Source: Burkholderia sp. L27(2015)
GTDB taxonomy: Bacteria; Pseudomonadota; Gammaproteobacteria; Burkholderiales; Burkholderiaceae
Assembly: GCF_009765705.1 (NCBI RefSeq)
Contig: NZ_LMUX01000017.1
Span: forward strand, 391,318-455,317
DNA length: 64,000 nucleotides
Direction of reading: 5' to 3'
A program made the translations under genes and the position numbers. Below the pieces are notes generated by a model. The model was not told the DNA's origin. It saw only the letters and a list, made by a program, of their open reading frames with translations, and made no database searches. Each line of letters begins with the position of its first letter. The first letter of the stretch is position 1. This document shows, piece by piece, positions 44,710 to 52,948 of this stretch.

Positions 44710-46206
44710 TCAGGCTTGCGCACGATCAGCGGCGGCATTGATATAACGCTCATAGGCCGCATTGTCCGAAGCCACCAAGGTGTCGAGATCGACATCCTGT
44801 TGGCCGGGGATGCGCACACGCGTAAATACATGCGCTTCGTACACCACCGGCCGCGTCGCATCGAGCCCCATCTTGGCGCTGATTCCCTGCAAATGCGAAG
44901 GCGCATCGGCCGGCTGACCCACCGTGGTTGACGGATCGAGCGGCGAACCTTGGGCGCCGGCGATCACCACGAGGTCGCGATCGGCTTGAAAACGCGTGGC
45001 GATCGCCCACTCGATTTCAGCCGGATCGTGAATGTCGACGTCAGTATCGACCACGACCACTTGCTTGATGTCGTAGTGCGCGCCGAAGGCGCATAGGATC
45101 ACATTCTTCGCCTCCCCCTCGCGTCGCTTCTCGAACTGCACCCACAGGTGATAGCGGCACACACCGCCCACCGATAGATGCACGTCCTTCACGCCCGGAT
45201 GACTACGCTGCAAGTGCGCAAGCAAGGTCGCTTCGCGTGGAATTGCACCCAGTAGCAGGTGCTCCATTTCCGCAGGGACGATGGTGTGATAAATAGGTTG
45301 GGCGCGATGCGTGAGCGCATCGACCTGTATCACCTCGCGCTCTTCGCGCGCGCTGTAGTATTTGGGGAATTCGCCGAACGGACCTTCGGCCTCCCGCACA
45401 TTCGGCAGGATCCGGCCTTCGATCACGATCTCCGCATCGGCCGGCACGCGTACCTCATTGCTTACGCACTTGACCACGGATAGCGGCCTGCCGTGCAGGG
45501 CTCCCGCGATCTCCAGCTCATCGAAATCGATCGGTGAGATCGCTTGGGATGCCAGCATGGTCAGTGGGTCCACGCCGATCGCAATCGCCACTTCAAGCGC
45601 GTCGCCGGCGGCTTCCGCCGCTTTTTGAAAAGCATGCAGATGACGCGGCAACAGCAGTATGGCCATCCGGTCCGGAGCATGTACCTGAATGCGGTTGATC
45701 GAGACGTTCTGCACCCCAGTGCGGGGGTTACGCGCAATCACCAGTCCAGCGGTGATGTACGGACCGCTATCATGTTCGCTGTGAACCGGTATGGGCAACT
45801 GCACATTCAAATCAATGCCTTCCGTCACCACGACCTGCTGGCAAGCGGCCTTGGCGGAGTCGACCTCGCACGAGGCAATCGGATGCTCAGCAGCAGTGCG
45901 AAAGCGCTCCAGCAATTCCGCCTCCGGCACGCCCATCGCTTCGGCGATCCACGACCGCCGGGACATGAATCCGCTGACAACAGGAATCGCATGACCACCG
46001 GCGTTCATGAACATCGCCGCCTTCTTGCCATCGAGTTTTTTTGCGATCGCTGCTAACTCGTGCTCCAGCGCAACTCCGCGGTCTATGGTCGCCATCCGTC
46101 CACTGGCGCGCAAATAGTCGAGCCAATCGCGCAATGTCAGCGCACTGCCCTGTTTTGCCCAGGCGAAGTCGACAGGGGTATTGCCCCCGAGCTTGGTCGT
46201 CGTCAT
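44710..46206 (-). CDS. UbiD-family (de)carboxylase
   Basis: A 498-aa prenyl-FMN-dependent decarboxylase. Landmarks are NVSINRIQVHAPDRM (binding Arg), LEIAGALHGRPLSVVKC, and EAEGPFGEFPKYYSA with the catalytic Glu residues, then LVVIAGAQGSPLDPST at the end. The family decarboxylates aromatic or alpha,beta-unsaturated acids. I chose the ATG at 46206 seven bases after GGAG; the open frame to 46320 includes an unlikely leader. The pairing with UbiX, MFS permease, chemoreceptor and divergent LysR suggests a catabolic rather than ubiquinone role. The substrate is unknown. Confidence 0.93.
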   Translation of the reverse strand: MTTTKLGGNTPVDFAWAKQGSALTLRDWLDYLRASGRMATIDRGVALEHELAAIAKKLDGKKAAMFMNAGGHAIPVVSGFMSRRSWIAEAMGVPEAELLERFRTAAEHPIASCEVDSAKAACQQVVVTEGIDLNVQLPIPVHSEHDSGPYITAGLVIARNPRTGVQNVSINRIQVHAPDRMAILLLPRHLHAFQKAAEAAGDALEVAIAIGVDPLTMLASQAISPIDFDELEIAGALHGRPLSVVKCVSNEVRVPADAEIVIEGRILPNVREAEGPFGEFPKYYSAREEREVIQVDALTHRAQPIYHTIVPAEMEHLLLGAIPREATLLAHLQRSHPGVKDVHLSVGGVCRYHLWVQFEKRREGEAKNVILCAFGAHYDIKQVVVVDTDVDIHDPAEIEWAIATRFQADRDLVVIAGAQGSPLDPSTTVGQPADAPSHLQGISAKMGLDATRPVVYEAHVFTRVRIPGQQDVDLDTLVASDNAAYERYINAAADRAQA

Positions 46207-46355
46207 GCATGTCTCCATCAGTGTCCGCGACCCAGGATCGGGAAGGCGGTTCACGAAATACCGAGTACAGCATAACGACAGGAAGCTATAATTAATAATA
46301 TTGTTTATTGATCGGAGCAATCATAAATACTGATGTTCGCGTTAACGTTAATTAA

Positions 46356-46403
46356 CCCGTGAATCAACCCGTTAATCACCCCGTGAATCACCCCGCGCAC
46401 CAC
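46356..46403. repeat. 12-bp tandem repeat in the LysR leader
   Basis: Three near-identical 12-bp units (CCCGTGAATCAA, CCCGTTAATCAC, CCCGTGAATCAC at 46356-46391) and a degenerate fourth (46392-46403) end 16 bp before the LysR start. They lie between the ubiD promoter side and the regulator gene. They could be regulator-binding direct repeats or a slippage-prone tract. Confidence 0.75.
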
Positions 46404-46419
46404 CGACGGACTGAGCGAT

Positions 46420-47349
46420 ATGGATATCAAGCAAATTCAGTACTTTATTTCCCTGTTCGAAAACGGCTCGGTCACGCGCGCGGCGAAACGCCTGAACATC
46501 GTGCAGCCGGCGCTGAGCATGCAAATCGCGAAGCTCGAGGAGGAGCTCAACCAGCAATTGTTCGAGCGCAGTGCACACGGCATGGCGCCGACGGCCGCAG
46601 GCCGTCTGATGTATCGGTTGTACCTGCCCATCATGCGCGACCTCGTGCATGCGCGTGCGCAACTCGTGCAGCGCGACGAGATCGTCACCGGTCATATCTC
46701 GATCGGCCTGATCGCTTCGGTGACGGAAAGCGTGCTGGCCGACGCGTTGTCACGCTTCTATGACGGGTATCCCCATGTTGAAGTCACCGTCTCCGACGGC
46801 TACAGCGCAACGCTGATCGATTGGGTAGCAGGTGGGCAGCTCGATGCTGCGCTGATCAATAAGCCGCGCGCCCGCTTGTCGCTGGATGCGCAGCCGCTGC
46901 TGGACGAAGAGATGGTTCTGGCGACCAGCGCGCAGCATGGCCCGGAATTGCCGTCGCAGATCGAATTCGCGCGCTTGCCGGAATTCGAACTGGTGTTGCC
47001 GACCAAACGGCATGGCTTGCGCGGAGTACTCGATACCGCCGCGCAGCACGAAGACGTGTTGCTCGCACCGCGCTTCGAAATCGACGTCCTCAACGCGATC
47101 GTAAAACTGGTGGAGAACACGCGCTTTGCGACCATACTGCCACGCGTCATGGTCGAGCGCGCGGTACGCGCAGGGACGTTGCGCACTTACCCGATACATT
47201 CACCTCGTATCGTGCGACATATCATATGCGTGAGCCATCCGCGACGGCCATTGAATATGGCGACGCAAACTCTGATCGCTATCATCGCAGATGAACTCGC
47301 TCGGATGTCGAGCAAGGCAACGCTGGACTCCGGCGCTGCGCGCCGCTGA
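46420..47349 (+). CDS. LysR-family regulator divergent from ubiD-ubiX
   Basis: A 309-aa LysR protein with the N-terminal helix-turn-helix FISLFENGSVTRAAKRLNIV, QPALSMQIAKLEEELNQQLF and a typical effector domain starting at about residue 92 (VTGHISIGLIASVTESVL). It resembles NAC/CbbR-like members that start MDIKQIQYF. It is divergent from the UbiD-UbiX genes across about 210 bp that contain an AT-rich promoter stretch (46285-46330) and the 12-bp repeats. It probably controls them. Confidence 0.92.
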   Translation: MDIKQIQYFISLFENGSVTRAAKRLNIVQPALSMQIAKLEEELNQQLFERSAHGMAPTAAGRLMYRLYLPIMRDLVHARAQLVQRDEIVTGHISIGLIASVTESVLADALSRFYDGYPHVEVTVSDGYSATLIDWVAGGQLDAALINKPRARLSLDAQPLLDEEMVLATSAQHGPELPSQIEFARLPEFELVLPTKRHGLRGVLDTAAQHEDVLLAPRFEIDVLNAIVKLVENTRFATILPRVMVERAVRAGTLRTYPIHSPRIVRHIICVSHPRRPLNMATQTLIAIIADELARMSSKATLDSGAARR

Positions 47350-47365
47350 AATCTCGGCGCAGAAC

Positions 47366-47950
47366 TCAAAGATTCGACAGTACGCGGGCGCATAGTCCCG
47401 GAGAGTAATGTTCAATGAGCGCTTGAAAAGGCGCGTGGTGTCCATAAGCCACGGTCGTGACAAACAACAGCCCGACGGCCGCGATAGACGGTCGATACAA
47501 TTTGATTTCGGAGCGTGTAAACGCGCCGACAAAAAGCGCAGCAACCGCAGCGCCCAAAAACCAACCGGCGACGACCTCAGGGATCGCATGCGCATGGTCA
47601 AATACCCGCGCGACGGCAGTGATCAAACCCGCCAGCAGACCGACGCAAGCCCCTAGACGCGCATTACCCCCCATCGCTCGAAACAGCAGTGCAAAGGCGA
47701 CCGTCCACACCGCGGTCGACAAGGTGGTATGACCGCTGATCACGCGAAAACCGATCGCGGAGATCTGGATTCCGCAGCCGGCGTACAGGATCTTGGTGAT
47801 CCCTACGAGCGCCATGCCGGCGGCTAAAAGTGCGATCCAGCGCACAGCCAACCTTCGATCAGACAGCATCAGCCAGACAGCACACATCACGGCGATGGGT
47901 AATGTCAGTGCGGCATCGCCGATATTGCTGATGGTGCTCCACATGGGCAT
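47366..47950 (-). CDS. PAP2-like membrane phosphatase, variant motifs
   Basis: A 194-aa integral membrane protein with about six hydrophobic segments. Motif 2 of the PAP2 superfamily is visible as FRVISGHTTLS and motif 3 as ARVFDHAHAIPEVVAGW, where the usual final Asp is Glu. The first motif (K-x6-RP) is not well formed. In exopolysaccharide loci such enzymes dephosphorylate undecaprenyl pyrophosphate or related lipids. It is the last gene on the minus strand of the locus and converges on the LysR gene with 16 bp between them. Confidence 0.7.
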   Translation of the reverse strand: MPMWSTISNIGDAALTLPIAVMCAVWLMLSDRRLAVRWIALLAAGMALVGITKILYAGCGIQISAIGFRVISGHTTLSTAVWTVAFALLFRAMGGNARLGACVGLLAGLITAVARVFDHAHAIPEVVAGWFLGAAVAALFVGAFTRSEIKLYRPSIAAVGLLFVTTVAYGHHAPFQALIEHYSPGLCARVLSNL

Positions 47951-47977
47951 TTGCTTGATCGAAAGAAGAACGGGAGT

Positions 47978-48922
47978 TTAACGCATGTCCACACACAGCA
48001 TCGATGACTTGCGCAGACCTTCCTTGGCCGAAATGATCTCGTCCATTTTGTCTAGCAAATCGCCCGCGGCGTGGGTGAATTTCCGAGTAAAAAGCACTTC
48101 GTGCTTTTCGTTCGGACAGTTATTCTGCTGCGAATCGCATATCACCGGCTGACGAAAAACGGGAAAATAACTGGCATCGATATTTTCGGGGCCGACCTTG
48201 CCAGGCAGCCAGTGAGTATACGTCAGGCTATGACTGATTTTCTCTTTGAATGGCGAGTTCCATAATATGGTTTGAAAAACAAACTCATCCGGACAGTCGA
48301 TATTTTTGCAAAATTGATAAAATCGCGGGTTATTCCTCAAGAATAGGGTAATAAAGGTAAGGGCTTCTCGGCTCAACGCCCACCATTGAGAGCCAACCAT
48401 AGGCTGCGCGCCATTCAACCCCTTTTTATAATCCCTCGCGACAATCACTTTATTCATGAGGCGTTGCAGCCGCCATTTCAGACCCAGTAGCGGCTTGCTC
48501 TTTCTGATCCAAAAATGGGTTAATCGTTGCATGGGTTTGCCATATTCTGCATTTGGCATAGCAAATACTTCAATAAACTCTTGCCCTTTCCTGGCCGTCA
48601 AGAAGGCGTCGATGTACCCGGTTGGCTGTAGTGAGTAACAGGCCCCGCTCAATAGGACAAAGTAATCGCACGGAGTTTCGTCCTCCAGGGCCATCTTCAC
48701 TAATGCCAGTGTGGCATCTACCAGGGAAATATCTCCCCAGGCGCAGTCCTTTCGCTCTTCACAGAAACGCAGACGGGGATGCGCAATGCCACGGAACAAG
48801 CTCAAATCGGCTTTGGCATCTATATGTACATAAAAATACACGTCTTCAGACGACAAACGTTGGATTAGGCGGTGAAAATGCGTCGGATTGTTGTGTGCCA
48901 GTATCAGATAAGCAATTTTCAC
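47978..48922 (-). CDS. GT14-like (core-2/I-branching type) glycosyltransferase
   Basis: A 314-aa glycosyltransferase of the beta-1,6-N-acetylglucosaminyltransferase type. Landmarks are MKIAYLILAHNNPTHFHRLI, YFYVHIDAKADLSLF, YFVLLSGACYSLQPTGYID and the acidic region CPDEFVFQTILWNSPF. The start is GTG at 48922 behind GAGAGAG. The gene is noticeably more AT-rich than its neighbours (runs such as AAAAATACA in the coding strand complement), which suggests a separate origin. It likely adds a branch sugar to the polysaccharide. Confidence 0.85.
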   Translation of the reverse strand: MKIAYLILAHNNPTHFHRLIQRLSSEDVYFYVHIDAKADLSLFRGIAHPRLRFCEERKDCAWGDISLVDATLALVKMALEDETPCDYFVLLSGACYSLQPTGYIDAFLTARKGQEFIEVFAMPNAEYGKPMQRLTHFWIRKSKPLLGLKWRLQRLMNKVIVARDYKKGLNGAQPMVGSQWWALSREALTFITLFLRNNPRFYQFCKNIDCPDEFVFQTILWNSPFKEKISHSLTYTHWLPGKVGPENIDASYFPVFRQPVICDSQQNNCPNEKHEVLFTRKFTHAAGDLLDKMDEIISAKEGLRKSSMLCVDMR

Positions 48923-48985
48923 GGACTCTCTCTGCTTAAGGTATTTCGCCTATCCAAAATAAATTAATCTACCCGCATCGCCACT

Positions 48986-50776
48986 TTAGGCTTTGGAAAT
49001 CGATAATATTTTATTTGTCATATCGTCGTAATTACCCTGTTTCAGCAGTCGCCCGTTATCCAATTCAAAAATGCAATCACACACACTTAAGGTCGACAGG
49101 CGGTGTGCGACGATTATGATCGTCAAATCGGCATCAAGTTCATTAATGGCATCCATCACCAGGCCTTCCGTCCCGTCATCGAGGGCGCTAGTCGCTTCGT
49201 CGAAAACAACTACATCTGCCTTCTTGTACAAGGCTCGGGCGATGCCGATGCGTTGCCTTTGCCCGCCCGACAGACGTACGCCATGCTCGCCCACCATCGT
49301 CGAATATTGCTCGCGCAGACCTTCAATATGATCGGCGATATGCGCTTTGCGGGCCGCCTCTCGCACTCGATCGTGATCGATCAGCCGAGGCTCGATCCCA
49401 AATGCGATGTTTTCTGCAATAGAGGCATCGGCCAGGTAAATGACCTGCGGCACGTGCGCCAAACGCATTTGCCAACTTTGGCGGTTAGCAGGCGTTAGCG
49501 CCACGCCATCGATGAGGATCGAGCCGCCGCTTGGCTGGAGCAATCCCATGATCAGGTTCAGTGCCGTACTTTTGCCGCTGCCGGTCTTACCAATGAAGCC
49601 GATGCGGCTGCCTTTCTCGATGTTCAGGTTCAAGTGGTCCAGGACACTTTTCCCATCGGCGGAGTAACGAAAACTGACGTCGTCCAAACTGATATTTCGC
49701 TCGAACGGCAAAATGACCGGCTCGACGTTGGATGCATGTTCTTGCATGACCGGCTGCTCAAGAAGAGCGAGCACGCTATCCAACATACTGCTATTGCTTT
49801 CAATACTGGCCACACCGTAAAAGACTTGCTGCGTGAGTGGGAGCAGTTTCTGCGAACCGATTGCGAGCGCACCCAAGACCGGCATTGCAGCGAGCAACCC
49901 ACCGGGTTTGGTACTCAAGATACAGGCAAGAGCCGCGATCATCAGCATGCCCAATGCTTCGATCACGAAGCGCGGCGCATTGCCGATAAACGTGTTGGTG
50001 GTTTGGACTCGACGCAAGGCGAGATCGAGCTGTTCGAAGCGCCGCACATAGACTTCTTGCGAGCTGTCGATCAATATGTCGCGAATACCGCCCAGCCCCT
50101 CTTGTATAGCTTGCACGCGCGCTTGCTCGGCGCTATCGATAACTTTACCGTTATGGAGCAACACACGGCGTGTCGTGAGAATGATGGCCGCATAGAGCGA
50201 GCCAAACCCGATGATGGTAGACAATGCAATGATGGGATTGACGACCAGCAATCCCGCGAGAATGGCCGCCCCGACGATAGATGCGGTCATTGCCGCAATC
50301 AGTGGCGAGACTAAATTGTTGACCACTAATTGCGCTTTGTTGACGCCGGCGATGATCTCGCTGCTGTTGCGAGCCACGTGGTATTCGTAGGATTGATACA
50401 GCGTACGCCGGTAGATGTCTATGCCGAGGTCATAGGCAACACCGAAAGACACTTTGGTGCCGACCCACGTCAGCAGCACGCGCACCGCAGCTGCCGCCAA
50501 CGCGATAAACCCGAACAAGATGGCCGCGAGAAACACCGGGCCATTGGGTCCGCCCCACGTACCGAATAATTGTTTCAAAAAAAGATATCTGGTGATCTTG
50601 CTGGGATCGGCCATCAATGCAAGAAATGGCACGATGGCACCCAGCGTCGCCAGCTCTGCTAGCGCGCCCGCTATCATTAGGAAAAGCAGTCCCACTAATT
50701 GCGCGCGGCGAGTCACAGAGAGGTGACCGTAGAGTCTGATCATTCCACCTGAAAATTTATGTGGCGCGTTGGCCAT
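48986..50776 (-). CDS. ABC transporter, fused membrane and ATPase domains
   Basis: A 596-aa exporter half-transporter. About six membrane segments lie in residues 20-320, followed by the ATPase: Walker A FIGKTGSGKSTALNLIMG, signature LSGGQRQRIGIARALYKK and Walker B ADVVVFDEATSALDDG. The architecture is that of MsbA/PglK-type lipid and lipid-oligosaccharide flippases. The ATG at 50776 follows AGAGGTG. No MATE-type Wzx is visible in the locus, so this protein may flip the lipid-linked repeat unit; export of another lipid is the alternative. Confidence 0.9.
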   Translation of the reverse strand: MANAPHKFSGGMIRLYGHLSVTRRAQLVGLLFLMIAGALAELATLGAIVPFLALMADPSKITRYLFLKQLFGTWGGPNGPVFLAAILFGFIALAAAAVRVLLTWVGTKVSFGVAYDLGIDIYRRTLYQSYEYHVARNSSEIIAGVNKAQLVVNNLVSPLIAAMTASIVGAAILAGLLVVNPIIALSTIIGFGSLYAAIILTTRRVLLHNGKVIDSAEQARVQAIQEGLGGIRDILIDSSQEVYVRRFEQLDLALRRVQTTNTFIGNAPRFVIEALGMLMIAALACILSTKPGGLLAAMPVLGALAIGSQKLLPLTQQVFYGVASIESNSSMLDSVLALLEQPVMQEHASNVEPVILPFERNISLDDVSFRYSADGKSVLDHLNLNIEKGSRIGFIGKTGSGKSTALNLIMGLLQPSGGSILIDGVALTPANRQSWQMRLAHVPQVIYLADASIAENIAFGIEPRLIDHDRVREAARKAHIADHIEGLREQYSTMVGEHGVRLSGGQRQRIGIARALYKKADVVVFDEATSALDDGTEGLVMDAINELDADLTIIIVAHRLSTLSVCDCIFELDNGRLLKQGNYDDMTNKILSISKA

Positions 50777-50852
50777 GCTTACACCTCTAATTTCTAAAAT
50801 TCGACGGTCATCAACGTGACCCGGCATCTATGAATGGACGTTCCATCTCGCG

Positions 50853-51803
50853 TTATTTCAGGCAGTTAGTCCTTAGGCCGAAAAACGCTTGCGTATGGAT
50901 GTCTTCTCGAATTTGATTACGTAATTCTCGACGCTTGCGCGCACGACTTCGGTGCTTGGCCGGTATGAGCTCAATGGGCTTGTCCATAAACGGCAAATGC
51001 ATGTGGTATGTCTTCTCCGGCGCATCCTTACCCACCATGGGCATCCAGAACGCATCGTAGTCGAAGGCGTGGCGATCATCTTTCGGGCCTTGATCACTCG
51101 GCATCTGGCGATTGCCGATTCCGACAATTGCCGAGGCGCCCACGGTGTCCGCGAGGGCTTCCGCCGCCATGATCAGTAAGTGCACCGGCGAGACGTTATT
51201 GCAAACTTCGGTGACCTTACGGATGGTATCTATTTTTCCGGCGATGCCTTGGATCCCGGAGATAAGCAAAACCCGCCGTTCTGCGGAATTGACGATATGT
51301 CCAGGCGCGATCGATAGGGTGACGATGTAGGCATCCTCACCTTGCGAGCCCAGCGCTAGACAAAGGTCGCCATCGTAGTTGTACGCGTAAGGAAATCTCA
51401 AATGAATGTCAAAGACTTCGCCCTCGGTTTCTTTGTTCCATAGCTTGTAACCGTGTCCCCGGGACGCCACGAGAAATTCTTGCTTAAAATTCTTGGCGAC
51501 AGTTATGTAGTGGTGTGTGGCAATAGCCAGCCGCGCGGCGATTGAAAATCTACCGCCCAGGTAATAAGTCCGGAGATAGCGAAAGCGCATGGACTTATAG
51601 AACTCAGCTTCTTTCGGCAATCCTGCCAAGGTCATCGCGTGTGATAGCGCCCAATGACTACGGATATTTAAAATGAGCAGTAACAGTTTCGACAAGTTAT
51701 TTTCGAGAAAAACATGTCTGATTTTCTCCCAAACCCTGCTCACTGAAGAGACGGGTTTCTCTTGCAGCAGAGGTACTGGTGGTTCGCTCATACTAGATGA
51801 CAT
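50853..51803 (-). CDS. VirK/YbjX (DUF535) family protein
   Basis: A 316-aa cytoplasmic protein with the family landmarks LRTYYLGGRFSIAARLAIAT, HHYITVAKNFKQEFL, YDGDLCLALGSQGEDAYIVT and GIGNRQMPSDQG. Members (VirK, YbjX) are linked to envelope remodelling and peptide resistance in enterobacteria, but their activity is not established. An ATG at 51803 follows an AGGGA site; a second ATG four codons on is possible. Its place between an ABC exporter and an exported unknown protein in an exopolysaccharide locus is unusual. Confidence 0.86.
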   Translation of the reverse strand: MSSSMSEPPVPLLQEKPVSSVSRVWEKIRHVFLENNLSKLLLLILNIRSHWALSHAMTLAGLPKEAEFYKSMRFRYLRTYYLGGRFSIAARLAIATHHYITVAKNFKQEFLVASRGHGYKLWNKETEGEVFDIHLRFPYAYNYDGDLCLALGSQGEDAYIVTLSIAPGHIVNSAERRVLLISGIQGIAGKIDTIRKVTEVCNNVSPVHLLIMAAEALADTVGASAIVGIGNRQMPSDQGPKDDRHAFDYDAFWMPMVGKDAPEKTYHMHLPFMDKPIELIPAKHRSRARKRRELRNQIREDIHTQAFFGLRTNCLK

Positions 51804-51829
51804 AACAATTCCCTAATTCATGCTCTGAC

Positions 51830-52948
51830 TCACGGCTTGCCATAATTCATGGGCAAAAACTGGAGCTTGTCCCAAGGGAAGCCATCCAGAATGGCGTAAC
51901 TGGGGGTGTTGCCGAACAAAGAAACATAAGGATCCGGCTGCCCCAAACTCGTGTACGACACCGCATTTTCGGCCCGAATCGACAGCGCGCCGGCTTTATC
52001 CCATACGACAAAGCCGTATTTTTGGGCGGCCTTCGCTATTATTTTTCCGATCGGGTGCATCTTCAGAGCGTCCACATTGATGCTGGGATCGAGTCGAAAA
52101 CGCAAACCCTCGGGGATTCTATTCGGCGCTCCCGCGGGGTTAAGCCCATCCGAGCGCAGCGCAGGCCAGGAGCGTATGCCATCGGCCTGCGCGTCTACTA
52201 GGGCGATGCCGATCGCATGTTTGATTTCGCCGCGAGCCAACTCTTCCGCAGTGATCTGGCCTCCGATGAAAGGTAGCCCCGTTGCCGTTGCGCCATAAGG
52301 CAGCGGAAAAATCCCATCACTCTTGGCCGCGTTCGCGATTCTGCCGCCCCAGCAGCTTTGCCAACTTCCGTCCAGTTTGCGTGCTACCCAGAACTCCCAT
52401 AGCGTGTCGGACGTCTCATCAAAAACCGACATCTCCGAGTCCGTACCTTTTGCTGGTACTGCTATCGCCGGTATCGGTACGCCTCGCCATTGCGCCGCCA
52501 AGCCCGGGTCTGAAAAGCCCTTGCTCTGGCAGTCCCATTCCGCCACATCGGTGCGGTGCACTTCCCGTCCAGTCGCCGCGACTTGCTTAGCGTAGTTGTC
52601 GCCGATGACACGCGCGCTACCCGAGCGCACGATATACAAAGGGCTGGTATACGCGTCCGTATTGATATTTACGGTTCCGTAATAGGCCTGCTTTTGCCGC
52701 AGGAATTCGGCTACATAGTTTGCGGAGTGCGGATTTAGCGCTACGTCGCGTGGTATTGCGGTGTACCAGAAACTACTTGGCGCGAACACCGCATCAGTCA
52801 AGAGTCGGGCTGGCGGCTTGCTAAGAGCACCTGCGACACCACTCGCGAGACCACCCGCACTATCGTTCGCCACCTGGCCAAACGAAGCGCAGACCGAACC
52901 CGCCAGCACCAATCCAGTTAGCAGAAGCCTTACCGCTTTCAACTTCAT
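51830..52948 (-). CDS. Exported hypothetical protein of the exopolysaccharide locus
   Basis: A 372-aa protein with a signal peptide (VRLLLTGLVLAGSVCASFGQ). No domain is recognised with certainty. Conserved-looking segments include SDTLWEFWVARKLDGSW, LPYGATATGLPFIGGQITAE and HAIGIALVDAQADG. Such proteins turn up in both actinobacteria and proteobacteria as far as I recall, possibly acting on polysaccharides, but this is inference. Its ATG overlaps the stop of the WecG-type gene (ATGA), so it is translationally coupled to the transferase. Confidence 0.75.
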   Translation of the reverse strand: MKLKAVRLLLTGLVLAGSVCASFGQVANDSAGGLASGVAGALSKPPARLLTDAVFAPSSFWYTAIPRDVALNPHSANYVAEFLRQKQAYYGTVNINTDAYTSPLYIVRSGSARVIGDNYAKQVAATGREVHRTDVAEWDCQSKGFSDPGLAAQWRGVPIPAIAVPAKGTDSEMSVFDETSDTLWEFWVARKLDGSWQSCWGGRIANAAKSDGIFPLPYGATATGLPFIGGQITAEELARGEIKHAIGIALVDAQADGIRSWPALRSDGLNPAGAPNRIPEGLRFRLDPSINVDALKMHPIGKIIAKAAQKYGFVVWDKAGALSIRAENAVSYTSLGQPDPYVSLFGNTPSYAILDGFPWDKLQFLPMNYGKP

